Assembly: GCF_014356525.2 (NCBI RefSeq)
Contig: NC_052511.1
Span: 33,548,687-33,612,686, forward strand
Direction: 5' to 3'
Length of the DNA: 64,000 nt
Source: Nilaparvata lugens
Taxonomy: Eukaryota; Arthropoda; Insecta; Hemiptera; Delphacidae
The notes below the pieces were generated by a model. That model searched no databases. It was not told the origin of the DNA and was given only the letters and a program-made list of their open reading frames with translations. This document shows, one piece after another, positions 38,201 to 51,027 of the stretch. Both the position numbers and the translations under genes were made by a program. Within the stretch, counting starts at the first letter, position 1. The number at the start of each line of letters is the position of its first letter.

Positions 38201-41200
38201 TAGCATGCGAATAATTATTGTCGTTGAATGTTAAATGATAAATCAAAACAATTTCTTTTCCTATGCACTTTTAATTTTATTTTTATATCCTGAAAAAAGA
38301 CGAAGGAGTGAGTCAATTTTGTTGTCCAACGAACTTGACCTGTAAAAAGGTTCGAAGAATTCGTTTCAAAATTTGAAGCTGATTGATCAATTCTCTCTAA
38401 AGTTTTTGTCGGCCATACAGACAGAAAACCACTTTAGGCTTTATTAAGTCAAAAGTGAGAACTCTGCTAACGCTCGTTCAATTAATTCTCTATTATTGAA
38501 TATTGATATCCGTTTGTATAACTTATTTTGTTGTAGCGGAGTATACGGCAGCTTTCCGAATTCGAATAATATTTTGGATGAAGATTTTATAAATTCAAAT
38601 AATTTCTTAGAAATCCTGGATGAAGATTATTTTATAAATGTGAATTATTTCTTAGTAATCCTGGATGAAGATTTTAAAATTATTCAAAGGTAACCCAAAG
38701 CTTGAATCTTGACAAAAGAACATCGATTTCCAAGAGTAATTTGTATTATATGCATCAAGAAAAACATTTGCTTTTCTATTCTACTAAAGTTAATTGACCG
38801 AGCGAAGTCCAAGATTCAAGTAGACGGTTTTGCTTTTCTCTTTATGTTTTTATGCTTGTATGTATGTTTGTTCCGTATTCAAGGCGAAACGCGGCAATAG
38901 ATTTTCATGAAATTTGAATAGTATGTTTCTTTTTGAATTGTGCGTTGACGTATATAAGTTTTTTTAAATTTTGCATACGAAGGATAATATAAAAGGAAAA
39001 GGAATTTACTCTATGGTCCAATATTACTGTAAACATCAGACTATAGAATTATTCATGAATTATCGGTTGTCAAGTGCATGTAATTAATAACTCAAAGTAA
39101 CCATAGATATACAATAGCACTTACAATAGCGAAGTGCTATTGTTTCTCTATGAAGTATTTATGATAGTATTTTCTCTTTACCTTTATCTGCTTTCAACTG
39201 GCTGACCATTTGACAATATGTCTTGTAGGAAATTAGCTTTTGGTGATAGTTGTTTACAACAGGTTGTAGACAACTACCATTGTCGATACGCCAACCCAAT
39301 CAGCCTTTGGCCGTTTTCACACAGATATCTCGACGACAAGACAGGACAGAATTTACTCTGATGGACAGTATTAGAGGAGGCTGTTGTTTATAACAGCGCA
39401 AAGTCGTTCACAGAACTACTGGATAAAAATGATCCAAAAACCAATAGAAAGGAGACATTCTCCCCGTTAATTTGATATAAAATTATTACGCATTACGACG
39501 CCCCATGATTCTGAGAGAAGTGATATTCAAAAGAAAAACAAATTTTCGCCATGTTTCCAATTTTATCATAAAAGTTAAATATTTCCTTTTGATCCTTCAA
39601 CCCTGAAACTTTTCTAGCACTACTATCGGGGATGATATTCTACATCCAATTCTGACGTTGATTTGGAAATTTGAGAAAGTTTCAATTTTACACGATTTGG
39701 CCACCCTGTAATTTCTTGGGATGGAGGGCCAAGTCTCAACTTATTTTACACAAACTATAGTGCTATCCAACTTTATTCAACAGTCTTGAAAATTACTTAC
39801 ATTAATTAGCAATTACTAGCTTTTATTCAATCGACCTAATGTTTTCCAATGGGCTAATTGGTCTGGCTTATAGAACTGGCGTTTTAAGAGAACTGCGCGA
39901 GTTCTACTGTTCAGAGAACTTACTATTAGTCCAGTAAAGATAATTTTTATACAATAGAATATACAATATTTTTGTAGAATAGAAAATACACACAAATAAT
40001 TAGATTATTCAAGATTAAATAATAATAGTAACTATTAGTAGTTGAAAAATGATTTTCTCGCGTTCGTTTTTAAATTACAGTTAGTGCAACACACTTACTA
40101 GAAAAGTTCACTCCTTTTCACAAAGATTTGTGAAAATTATGTGTTAACAATATTGTTTTTCTTCCGTAGTGATGTTGATAATAGTGACATCTTGACTCAG
40201 TTTATGGACATACAAGACCCGGTCTCTTCATTGAAAAGTGCCCTGGAGGGGCGCCTCCATGTTGAACTGACTGATTGCTCCTACTGGTTGCAGGGCAATA
40301 CACGTGTGAGTCAATCTTTTTATTTCCTTTTTTTTTACTCAGACTGATTTTCTTATTTTCAGACAAAGTAAAAAATTCTCCAATTGATATAATATTGGCG
40401 ATCTTGATTATAAATGCAACTTCTTCAAATTTGAGAACGTTAATAAAAAGAATTGTCTCAAAATATATACATTAATGATTAGTTCTTTCATTCAGCACAG
40501 GTTTGAATACTTTTGTTTATGACATAAAATGTTTTTTCATATTCTTTTTGGAAATTGGAAAACAATTCTATTGAATCAGTGCAATCAATGAATATTGTAT
40601 GTCTATTATATTGATATATGGATAACATGTGTAGTATTATACACTTTTTATTAGATTGGATAAATTGTTTCAAAGGAAAATAATTAAATTTTCAATTTAA
40701 AATGTTTTTTTTTTTTGTAATTTGAAAAGTCTATTGATTAATGTTTATTTCAGTTGGATCCTGACAAGAATATAGTAGACCAGTGCGTTCATGGAGAAGG
40801 CATGGTTCAAATTAATTACCAGGTGAAAATTGAGGATGGAAAATATAAGATAAATATACTTGATGTGCTGAAGCCGGCTGAGGAGTATGTGGAAATCTCA
40901 CCAGGTAAAACTCCACCCTTCACAATATAAATACAATATCATCGGATAATCATGGGAATTTAATTCATCAATTAAACCACAATTTAACACGTTAACTATA
41001 GGGGCAAAGTACCATAAAAGCCCATTTATAATTTAGTATAGATTTATTGTGAATTATTCTTGTATTCAGTGGTTAAAGAATCAACATCAGTATCTTAAAT
41101 AAAATTAAGCTGCGTTTACACCAAAGTTAATAACTAATAATGTTATTAACTTAATCCTTATAGATTCTATTAGGTTGAACATATCTTATCATACAAGTTC

Positions 41201-44200
41201 CGTTCAATCTAATAGAATCAATAAGGATTAATTTATTAACATTTTGTCAATAACTTTGGTGTAAACCCAGCTTTAAAAAGCATTTTAATAACTTGATTGA
41301 TTGACGTTAATCAATCCATTTGACTGTTGGATTTCATAATATTTCGATTACAGCTGTGATAAGAGTTGAAAAAATGTCATCTATATAATGGTTGAGTTCA
41401 AAGCCACTGATCGGTGAGTGAACGATGAGATCGGTGAGTGAACGTGGCTCTGAACGAAGTACTGTTTTGTCGTTGAACGATGCATAGACTGCGCTAGATT
41501 ATTTGGAATTGAAATCAGCCATTAAGGGGACAGCCTGGAAGATTATTACATACTAAAGATCTTGAAGATTTTTGTGATCTATAATATTACAAAAAAATAT
41601 TTATTATATCATATCTCGCGCTAAAATACCTCAATGGAACCTTTAATTTCAAGTAAGAGCTAGCATTGGGAAGGCATAAGAGTATTGTGCGTTTATACCT
41701 CTTCAAGGTCTTTGGTCTAACTGATAAGAAAAAAAATACGTCATATCCGGTTCGTTCACTGATCAGTTAATCGTACTTTTCCACCGATGGAAAAGAACGT
41801 AAATAGAGTAGCTGAACGTAAACAGACATAGCTGAATACGAGGTTGTTTACAAATAATGGACTCAATTATAATGTATTTGGGAGCAGAGAAATGCATGAT
41901 TACATAAATTCAATAACATTTAAAATATTTTACAAAGCATTTAAAACTACTCCAATCCCCTGATGGTTTTCCATCTTAATTGATTACAATGAAATATATT
42001 AAGTTCTAGTATTGTTTACAAAATATTATGATCAACAGGGGAAACATCTGTCAGTCATGACTCATGAGCAACCGTTCAGCCACAGAATACACACAAAATG
42101 GAAGGTATCAATCTAACCAAAATTTGAGTGCACCAAGACCACAACACATGACTGCATCATCTTGTTAGAAATTATAACTACTGCTGTTTTACAATGATAC
42201 ACTTTCTTTCAAGATGGCGGATTATGGCGTCAAGATACTAGCCGTCTTTTCATTCTGTGGTTCATCTGAGATCACTAATCTGTGATCAGGTTTTTTACTG
42301 AACTTAAAAAAAACCCGATGGAATTGAACTCAACCTTGTGTACTGGTATTAAAACGGTAGTTTGGAGTTGAAGTGTAGTTGATTGGTACCAGCTGTAGAT
42401 AATGGTTCCTTAGAAGACCTATACAAATAATTATTATCACTCCCCTATCATTGAGAAACTGGAAAATTTTGAAAAAAATATTCACCTCATGAAAGAGAGT
42501 TGCTCATATTGCATTCATTAATATTACTGAAGAATGACAGTAGAATTTACTTTTTTTAATTTAGCTTGGCTTAGACCCATATTCATCCTAAAATGGAAGA
42601 TGGAAAGAATATGGAATTCTGTGTGATTCATCGCATATTTCCTGGACCATCTATTTACAATCAACAACTATGAAAACATTAAATTCATCCTTGAAACACT
42701 GATTTAACCCATCTATTTTTTTTAATTCAACACTACTGATAGATATGACTACCAATTGACTGAGAAGAATTTGTTTTCGGAATAATAAATGCTGCAAGAC
42801 TAAGCACATAGGAATTCCGTATTGACATGTAAATGAAAATATTGATTTTCAGATAAATTTCATGATTCACCAAATAAAGTCAAGTGTGACATGAGATACA
42901 TTGACTTTTTGGCGGTACGAAGTTCGCCGGGTAAGCTAGTGAATTATAAAAATTCCAATACAGGTGTGATAAATTGACGTATCGTCATCTGCTTTTATTG
43001 TAAACAAATCACCGGTATCCAATCTGTCAGCATTATTTGAATTAGACGAATTGACGTTATTCATAAGAAATTCTGACAGTTTTATGTGAATCTACATAAC
43101 GGTTAAGCAAACAATCTTCAATTTTTATTTTGAAAGCTACAATCTATTTTCTTCATCAAACTAATTTATTTTCGGGAATAAGGAATTGATAGAAGAAAGG
43201 TCTCGCTGTTAGTTAAGCAGCGTTTACACCAAAGTTATTAATAAAATGCTTATTTTCCGTCCTTATAGATTGAATGGAACTTGACAAACACTTATGCTCA
43301 TCATGTGTATGATAAGTTATATTCAATCTAATAAAATCTATAAGGACGGAGAAACAAACATTTTGTTAATAATTTTGGTGTAAACGCGGCTTAACATACG
43401 CATATGTGTTTAAAAATTAAAATTTTGTTAATAACTGTGGTGGAAACGCAGCTTTAACTTATTAAACTTTTTAATAACAACTATTTTGCGTTTTTAATTT
43501 TATTTGTTTATTCATAGACAAAGATACATTTCAAGTGTACAGGCATTCGCCCAAAACTGCTTTCAACCTTTATTTAAAATGAACAGTTCAGAGGTTATGT
43601 AGAGTTCATGATTTGATTAACACACAATTTTAAATAAAAAAATGTATCAACTGGAATTTTGAATTTATCTGATTAATTTACTTTCAAACAAGGAACTTCT
43701 ATTACAATATCAAAAATTTCTATTCACTTAAGGCCAGCAGTCTTCCCAATCTTCTGCAATGTTAACTTATGTGCCTTTTTCTCAGAAACCATTCTAGCTA
43801 CAGACACGAATTTTGGCACACTGTTTCATAGTTATATTATATTATGAAGACTATAACCAGTTCATATCACTTTAAAAAAATGTATGATTTTTCAAAGAAA
43901 ATACTTATAAAAAGTGAATAATTTTACTCAAAATTGACCATAAAATTTGAATCAATTAGTATATTTCAATAATCTCTGGTTAAAATGTTCATCTAAATCA
44001 TATTGATGGCTCTATGAAATTTTGAGAAAAAGGTACATAAAGTTTAAAAAATACGTTTTTGAGATAATTGCTTGCGAAAAAATTTGTTTCTAAAAACTTA
44101 CATTCAATGCCGGTGCTGAAAAATTTGACGCGTATGTTGTTTTTATTTTTTCTCATAAAAAACATTGATAAATACATATTGTTTGTTATACATCGTTACA

Positions 44201-47200
44201 AAGAGGAAAAAGTAAGCTATCGACATGTACTAAAATCGAAAAACGATATTTTTATCGATTTTCACTGGACTGGTGGCCTTAAAACCAAGATAAAGATAAT
44301 ATTTGTCCTGCGTGAGCTACTACGGCTGACAGCTACATCCCTATCATTGTTAAATTGTGGCCTATTTGACGAATTAATTCAGAAAAAAATCCGCTACGAG
44401 CGCTTCCGATGTTTTTCTTATCCCCTCCACCTACGTGCTCACAGCGAATTGACTGATAGACTGGCTTTTGTTTCGCAGAAAACTCATTGAAAGAGGAAGA
44501 CAGCGACCAGCAGTCGCTGAGCGATGGTCGACCGGACATGGCGCGCTGGATCATCGACGCCAACTTCAAGAAGGAGCAGGAGCGCTTGAACATCCCGCAG
44601 GACCCGAAGGAGTGGAGCAAGGCGCAGGTGCGCCACTGGCTGCTGTGGGCCGTGCGCCTCTTCAACCTGACCCGGATCCAGCTGCAGGACTGGGACATCA
44701 CTGGCGAGGAGCTCGTGCAGATCACGTTGGACGAGTTCCGCAACAAAGTGCCCCACGATCCCCACGATCACTTCTGGACGCATCTCGAACTGCTGCGCAA
44801 CTGCAAGTTTTGTGGTCAGTAACCTATCTCACTGTCATTGTCACATTTACCAGTCAAATTTCACCATTCATATCATATTCATGTCAGCAATTTACCATAA
44901 AAAACACAAACTGCAAGTTATAGAACAAAGTAGAATACTTTTCATAAAGTGCTTCAATAGGGCCACTTGAATTGTTATAGAAATAACTAGTACCCTTTTA
45001 AAACGTTTTTACTTCAACACTACTATAGTCCCAGAGATATTACTTTTTACACGGCTCTCTCTTGAAGACAAAGAGGCCCGATGCTCTTTCCTTCCCTAAT
45101 TACTCCCACTACCTATTGTTTATTGTTTTGAAGGGACAGATTCAAGGATCCAAAGGTTCAAAGAACCCCACACGTCAACCGAAGCTTATTGTGTTCCCAA
45201 GTAGTATGTTAGTTAGGCAAACCAATACCTGTGTTCTTTACAAGAACCAGGAGTTTTTCCCTATACCAACATCACCCGGTTGCTTGTTGCAATCCAGTGT
45301 GATATGCCTGGCAGTCTCTTCAGACTGATTAGTCCTCGTGACCTACGTGAGTTCCACTCCTGGCCTTTTTGTAGTTCCTTCCGCTGAGAGAGGGGACGCC
45401 AAACTGCCTCTAGGGCGCCCGGCGCCCGGCCTCCCTCGACTCAGCCTCTTGACCCAGATTTGTGCCTGGAGTTTCACCCATCTCTGGTCTCTTGAGTTTT
45501 TGTTTCTGCCCCTCCAAAACTCTGCAGGGTCAAAAGCCTCACCACTCCCAAGAAGTTTTGCCTGAATGGGCGCCCTTCTTTGAGCAGTGGTGAGTTTTGG
45601 CTTATCCACCCACAAACTCGTGACCTACGTGAGTTCCACTCATGGCCTTTTTGTAGGTCCTTCCGCTGAGATAGGGGACGCCACATTGCCTCTAGGGCGC
45701 CCGGCCACCCTCGACTCAACCTCTTGACCCACATTTGTGCCTGGAGTTTCACCCATCTCCGGTCTCTTGGGTTTTTCTTTTTGCCCCTCCGAAACTGCCC
45801 TGATGGGGCATATCCCGTGGGTTTCTTCTGGAGTTGCCTTGAGGTCCATTCTAGTCGCCTCCTACGACAAGCATGGATACTGTGAGTGAATTCTGGTTTT
45901 CAACACATTCTTGAGTACGATGATCGACTCAAAGCTCCCCCAACCCACAGGGGGCCCCACTACCTAACAGCCTTCTCCCTACTTTTGTGTCAGCATCCAA
46001 TTGTGCGCAGCATGCTTACTCCTCTCCACTACTCTGTCCATGCAACAAACTGTGGAAGGAGAAATCGGTTTCTTTTCTTCCTTCATGTTAAAAGTAATAT
46101 CTCTCGGACTATAGTTCCAGCACTCAAGCTATTTTCAAGTGTCTTTCTAACATAAACAGTACTAGTTTCACACTAGGACTTTTTATAATGGCGTGAGTGC
46201 TGAAACTAGTGGTGTTCATGTGAAAAAGTTATTTCTATAACAATTGAATATATATAATGAAATTCATGAATCAGATTCCTAGTATTGAAATAATAATAAT
46301 AAATTAATGTAATATTATTGGTTGATTGGTTGACGCATTAACGATATATTGTAAGGGAAGTCGACTCAGCTTATTATCCTACTCTCTTGAAATTAACTAC
46401 AGTAAAATTCTCTTCAAACTCTCAGCATTGGTTGAATGTGACACATTGGTGTTATTTATAAAGGATTCTGACAGTTTGAAGTAAATCTCACTTCAATCAT
46501 GGAGAAGACATAGGCAATAATATTTATCTATCCTCATTTTATGTCTTAACCTACTCAACTTATTAAAAATGTTATTCATTTCTCTTAAATGTGCTCATAT
46601 TTATCATACAATGAATTCTAAAAATATGTTTTAGAAAATCGAAATATAGATGATTAAATTGTCACTGAAATTGAAATTGTTTGAGATTGACGTAATGGAA
46701 AGTTGTAGCTGTCAGTAATATGTCATCATTACGTTCCCAGTCTATTAACCGTTTTAGTTTTATGTGTGTGTTATGAGCTGCAAAATTAATCCTATTCATT
46801 TTTCAGACAAACCTTATAGAATCTCAAGTATTATTAATCAAGTTGAATTTATAATATTCTATTTGTTGTCTAAATTTTTAAACTTAACTAAATTAACAAT
46901 TATTGTTATGACAAACATAAAACAGCAACTTACTAACAACTTATAGTTTTGAACAAAGTTGGATCATTTTAGTAAAAGTATTTTATTTCTCATTTCTTAT
47001 TTCATTCAATGATACTTTGTACTGTAATTTGTTATACGGTTACGCCATTTGTAATTTCAAAGAAAATCTTTTGATCATGTGTAACGCCCAATATTTTTAT
47101 ACTAATCTTCAGTTTTTAATTACTGAGTAACTCAAAATTCCAATATTCTACTAATTTTTGCTTGTAACAAGCATTTAGAGAGTTTTGTTTCTATTTTTGT

Positions 47201-50200
47201 TAATTTCTGCTTGAAGCAACTTTTTTGTTTTTACCTTTTAGAATGTAGTAATCGAGGATCCATAACCTTTTATTTTCAGCTGTAATTCAGAAACAGAATG
47301 ACGAAGAAGAGTGCAATGGAACAAGCGTGGCGTTACCAGAGATTGTCCCGTCCCCAGACTCCACAGATCTCACAGAATTACTGCGTTAGTGTTCGAATCA
47401 AAACACATTTTAATGTTAGATATTGAACACTCAAAGGAAAGTCCTTGAGAAAAATAATCAGATAAAGTTTATCATATTTCCATAGTCTTTGTCTCATTCG
47501 AATGGGTTCCATATTTTCGTCGAGTAATCTCCTCTTCCACATCACCCTGTCCGTTTCCACCAACCCCCCTCTCCTTCACACACTCGCTCCCTCAGTCTCT
47601 CTCATTCCTGTCTTTCCTTCTCATTCTTCGTCATCCTCCATATTGAAATACTACAGTATATTTTATGTATCATAAATCATAATATAATAACAGCTTATAC
47701 ACTTGCTCATTCCCGGAGCTCTTTGAATTGATAATGCAAACATTTTGCTCTTAGAGTTTTGAATCTAAATTACTATTCAAAAGTATTTAGTATCAAAACC
47801 AAATCGTTTTTACCCATTTGATACCGTAGGTTATACGGATCTATTTGAATTTATAATGTATGCCCTACCATTTCACTCTTTTAGAATCACAATTTAATCA
47901 CTTTTTATTTATTATTAAATAGTGTTCAGGTTCACTCTATCTTGGTGCCTATCTCAGCCGTTCTCTCTATTTTATCATGGTCAAAGTAAGGTCGTTGATG
48001 TGGAAGAAAATGATTTTAGAGTACCAATAATTACTAACGATTATTTATAACGAGTGAGATTCGAGTTATAATGTCAGTGGAAATGATAGGATGCAAGTGT
48101 TGTTACCTTCCTTTTCACCGCCTTTTATAGTAGATAGCTGTGATTCAAGTATCCCGGTAAACCTGATATGATATTAATTGTTGATTCTTGTTCATAATGA
48201 TAAATTAATCCCAAATACATCTTATTCGTCAAGAAAATTATTAAATTTTTCATGATTTAATACATTTTCATAATAATTGAGGTTACATATTATTATTATG
48301 GTTGTCATTAAAATGTCTACATAATAATACAGAAGCCAGGAATTTGGCAACGGTGTGGAGTTGGAAAAGGATAAAGCTATATGCTTAATGACAGACAAGG
48401 ATAGCAAACCAATGTAAATCAGGTGCTGACTTTATAACATAAATCTCACTATAGGTTTATTTTTGCAAGTAGTACTAATACAAATTAATTATACGTTCTA
48501 AAAATGTTGTGAAATTGAAGTATTAAGCATGCTTTATTTCTTTTTCAGCTGTGATAGAGAAAAAGAGTAGTAATTCAGGTGATTCAGAAAAGGAAGAGAA
48601 GTCTCCTCCAAAGAGAATCCCTCGTACGCTTGGCATCAAACAGAAAGGATGTATCCGCGTTACAAAATCAAAGCATACCAAAGTATTGTTCGTACAGGAA
48701 ATGCCGGCTTCAAATAAAGCTGGTAGGTCAACAATATAAATCCACTGTATTAATAATTTCATATTAAGAAATTTTGAAGCAATATTTAAAAGCGATTGCT
48801 CGGTTATTGCAATATTATCATCTAATCGCTGTGAGCCGTGCATCTGCTAATGCCGTTGGATGGATGATTCACTTGAACCAGCTCCGCTAAATATAATCGT
48901 TGATCTTAGAAATCGCTCCTCGGTGGTTCAGAACCCACATAACGTAATGCTTTAGTTTCTTTCACCAATCATTATCATCATTATGAGTCTATAAGACTAT
49001 GTGGGGCCTAGTGTTGTAAAATGATTGTTTTATTTTCATGGTCCTCAAACGATACTCACATAATTGCTACTTGAGGGCTAGGAACGTTCAATTTCTCACT
49101 AACTTGAAATAAGGTGGAAACAGACAGACTGAAAAATGTTATTATATTATAGTAAGTAGAAGATGATTAGTTATTCTTTGTTATCTATCTTGCTTTATTC
49201 GATTATTCTTTGTTTGATCGTGAATAAAAGAATAATATGCTTAATTATTGTATGTGTGTGTTGTATGAATACGGAAAATAAAAGGAATAAAGGAATCTTT
49301 CAGTTTCTCTATTTTTGTTTCATGTGACTAATGAAAGTACAACAAACAATAGAGTCACTTCACTTGTAAAGTAAACGACAAGTTGTTCGAGATGTTTTAA
49401 ATAAAATGGTACTTCATGTTTTATTTTGTTTTTAATAACAAACAATATATATTCAAAGTAGTGTGTTTTGTACTACTATCATTAGAGATTTAAATAATCT
49501 ATACATTTCAAAATTATTATCGTTGAAACTCTTGAAAATAATAAAATTATAAGCTGTTGAAACAGTTAGTTATTCTAATGATAACTTATAGGCTTGAATC
49601 ACCTGACGCTAACGAACGATTAACTAATATACAGTATTATGATTCAATAAGTGTTTATCTATAATAATCAGTCATCTTCAATTCATAATTTGATTCTGTA
49701 TAAATTATGGTTTTGTGCCTTCTAGGAAACAATGGCCAAATACAACTGTGGCAATTCCTGCTTGATCTGCTCACTGACAAAAAGCACAGGCAAGCAATAC
49801 AGTGGCTGGGCGAAGATGGAGAATTCAAACTGCTAGACCCAGAAACAGTCGCCAACCTGTGGGGTGAAAGGAAAAACAAACCGACCATGAACTACGAGAA
49901 ACTCAGTAGGGCTTTACGCTACTATTATGAGGGTGATATGATTTCTAAGGTAAGATTATATTCACGGCAATCCCTTTTAGCAAATTTACTAGCATCGTAC
50001 TAAATTTATCTATTTATACTGTTTATTAATCTTTTTTATTTATAGTTTATTCATTTTATTATTAATTTTCCTTTAAGAAGAAAACTCCTAATTCTTGAAA
50101 ACAGACCGTATCTTATCCTTCCGTTTGGTGTCTCACATTCATAATCACTGGTTAATTATCTTTATTGGTCTCTAATTATCTTTATTGGTTATCTAATTGG

Positions 50201-51027
50201 CCTTTGTAATTTCCATGGGCTCCAAAGGAGAATGTTTGTAGAACTTTGAAATAATGAAGTATTTATTAACTTTTATGCATGTAACAGCACATGAGACTGT
50301 GTACATTTTATTATATTAGCAAATCTAATATAATTTTCCAACAGAAATAAACTGCATAAACTTCAAATAAACCTGCAGCGATATAAAGGCTTTTTCAGAA
50401 CTGATTGAACAAGCTATGTCAGACATGTCACTTGAAACAATACAATTGAAAGCTATTTGTGCTTAGCGTTGTACTGGTTCAAACTCATAACATGTTTTTA
50501 TTCTTATTCTTTGTAGCTTATTCATTCATTTATTCATTAGTACAAAATTAGGTATCTATTATTAGAATTATATTGGTAGAGCAAAAGCAAAAAACAGGCA
50601 AACCCGTTAATAATCCTCTTCCAAATTTATATTATTAGTTTGAATAAGGCTAAATCACTTTTTACTTTTCACTCCACATCACAATTTTCTGTTCAAAAAT
50701 GTCTTTCTCAAATTTAGAATTTGGAAAGATTAAATAATAAATGAAAATGAAATACCACAACTAAAACATCATATAAAATAACTGAGAAATGCAAATATAT
50801 ATTTAAGTAAATGGAAGTGTTTCTATTCATTCAATGAGATGTTGTAATGGGTTGAATGTATCCTGTTGCAGGTACCAGGTAAAAGGTTCGTTTACAAATT
50901 TGTGTGCGACTTGAAGGCCCTTCTTGGATACAGTGCCTCTCAACTCAACAAATTGGTCAAAGAAGCAGAACTCAACGCTATGAGAGACAACTTGGAAAGA
51001 CAACCAAAAATGGAAATGGAATTTTAA
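32204..51027 (+). CDS. Ets97D: GABP-alpha / Ets97D ETS-family transcription factor (first exon missing)
   Basis: Ten exons stay in frame: 32204-32343, 33315-33434, 35756-35864, 40170-40305, 40754-40904, 44479-44814, 47280-47384, 48549-48722, 49726-49949 and 50872-51027 (TAA). They encode 549 residues plus part of a codon. The factor binds GGAA sites and, with GABP-beta, controls mitochondrial and housekeeping genes. Domains: a ubiquitin-like OST/GABP-alpha N-terminal domain (about 135-215, [18 protein letters not shown] ... [11 protein letters not shown]), a Pointed domain (about 235-325, [19 protein letters not shown]) and a C-terminal ETS domain (about 430-515: [31 protein letters not shown], carrying the DNA-contacting arginines). 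The OST plus PNT plus ETS order is specific to this subfamily. The first exon here starts mid-codon, so the ATG lies further upstream. Introns hold many transposons. Confidence 0.95.
33755..34175. repeat. CG-rich repeat with a hairpin, 41-bp tandem units and a (TAA)n end
   Basis: It lies in a GABP-alpha intron. A hairpin (TTTATCGCTCACGCAAAA against TTTTGCAAGAGCGATAAA) spans about 33773-33814. Two 41-bp direct units follow, 33960-34000 and 34001-34041, with a partial third. Each full unit contains TGCGCATGCGC. The region ends near a TAA run at 34157-34174. Non-coding. Confidence 0.55.
34176..35120. other. GABP-alpha intron sequence
   Basis: AT-rich intron DNA. The 170 bases after the TAA run (to about 34320) may be further repeat, but I could not tie them to any other sequence in the window. 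No coding signal. Confidence 0.35.
35121..35262. mobile_element. Short foldback MITE (~142 bp)
   Basis: GCCGTTTGCACAGTGACAGT at the left is matched in inverted orientation by ACTGTGCAAACGGC at the right, and pairing extends to about 36 bases with mismatches (CAAACTAAATTT against AAATTCAGTTTAAG). No ORF. It lies in a GABP-alpha intron. Confidence 0.65.
36571..36753 (+). repeat. Near-perfect 65-bp inverted repeat (hairpin) with 53-base spacer
   Basis: The left arm (36571-36635) and right arm (36689-36753) are reverse complements with one mismatch. In the sense transcript that mismatch would be a G-U pair. The spacer is almost only A and T. It lies in a GABP-alpha intron, 33 bases before the DNA transposon at 36787. 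Confidence 0.8.
36787..37857. mobile_element. Non-autonomous DNA transposon with long TIRs and TA target duplication
   Basis: The ends GTCCAGTCAAATGGTCG are perfect inverted copies for at least 48 bases and imperfect ones for about 75. Each end is bordered by TA, consistent with a TA target duplication (Tc1/mariner-type behaviour). The 1,071-bp interior has no ORF of note. The termini resemble those of the foldback at 58242-59589. Confidence 0.75.
37858..38789. other. GABP-alpha intron sequence
   Basis: AT-rich. It contains three diverged direct repeats of a short phrase (TTGGATGAAGATTTTATAAA, CTGGATGAAGATTATTTTAT, CTGGATGAAGATTTTAAAAT) at about 38573-38680, a small minisatellite of roughly 45-bp period. 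No gene seen. Confidence 0.4.
38790..39010 (+). repeat. Interspersed repeat
   Basis: The block running through GACCGAGCGAAGTCCAAGAT, GCGAAACGCGGCAATAGATT and AAGGATAATATAAAAGGAAA looks like an abundant hemipteran repeat that I recognise from memory only. It is non-coding and no second copy occurs in this window. Confidence 0.35.
41109..41272. mobile_element. MITE with TTAA target sites, copy 1
   Basis: The ends GCTGCGTTTACACCAAAGTT and the inverted right end are bordered by TTAA on both sides (41105-41108 and 41273-41276). The interior is also palindromic (CTTATAGATTCTATTAGGTT against AATCTAATAGAATCAATAAG). TTAA duplication suggests a piggyBac-mobilised element. A relative lies at 43217-43390. 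Confidence 0.75.
41281..43212. other. GABP-alpha intron sequence, repeat-rich
   Basis: No coding signal. It contains a short tandem repeat (GATCGGTGAGTGAACG twice, about 41411-41446) and, at 42911-42940, a repeat terminus GGCGGTACGAAGTTCGCCGG that is also present inverted at 53105-53134. Confidence 0.4.
43217..43390. mobile_element. MITE with TTAA target sites, copy 2 plus partial third copy
   Basis: The ends GCAGCGTTTACACCAAAGTT and inverse are bordered by TTAA at 43213-43216 and 43391-43394. Interior palindromes resemble those of copy 1. Directly after it, at about 43421-43456, another right end of the family (GTGGTGGAAACGCAGCTTTAA) remains without a left end. Confidence 0.75.
44966..46245. 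mobile_element. DNA transposon-like element with long broken TIRs and a GC-rich core
   Basis: GAATTGTTATAGAAATAAC at the left is matched by GTTATTTCTATAACAATTGA at the right. A second inverted pair lies further in (ACTATAGTCCCAGAGATATT against AATATCTCTCGGACTATAGT). The GC-rich interior holds a ~280-bp direct repeat at 45339-45619 and 45620-45830. It lies in a GABP-alpha intron, 150 bp after the Pointed exon. No intact ORF. Confidence 0.6.
45339..45830. repeat. Tandem GC-rich repeat, ~280-bp unit, about 1.75 copies
   Basis: GTGACCTACGTGAGTTCCAC starts each unit. The units share the order TTCCGCTGAGA, GGGACGCCA, CTCTAGGGCGCCCGG and TTTGTGCCTGGAGTTTCACC. The second copy lacks part of the end. 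Confidence 0.8.
46246..47279. other. GABP-alpha intron sequence
   Basis: AT-rich intron DNA with a short TAA run near 46288-46303. No coding or structured feature seen. Confidence 0.4.

Noticed and set aside
44333..44923. Long frames on both strands over the Pointed exon
   Set aside because: The GC-rich exon leaves few stops in any frame. Only the frame 44479-44814 joins the neighbouring exons and has homology.
45343..45849. Minus-strand frames rich in R, P and G
   Set aside because: They arise from the GC-rich tandem repeat and recur with its period.
47540..47640. Pyrimidine-rich stretch as a branch/acceptor region
   Set aside because: It lies after the donor of exon 47280-47384 and no in-frame exon follows it before 48549.
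48880..48945. tRNA-like B-box phrase (GGTTCAGAACCC) in a GABP-alpha intron
   Set aside because: The box has an extra base and there is no matching A box or acceptor stem. At most a decayed SINE.
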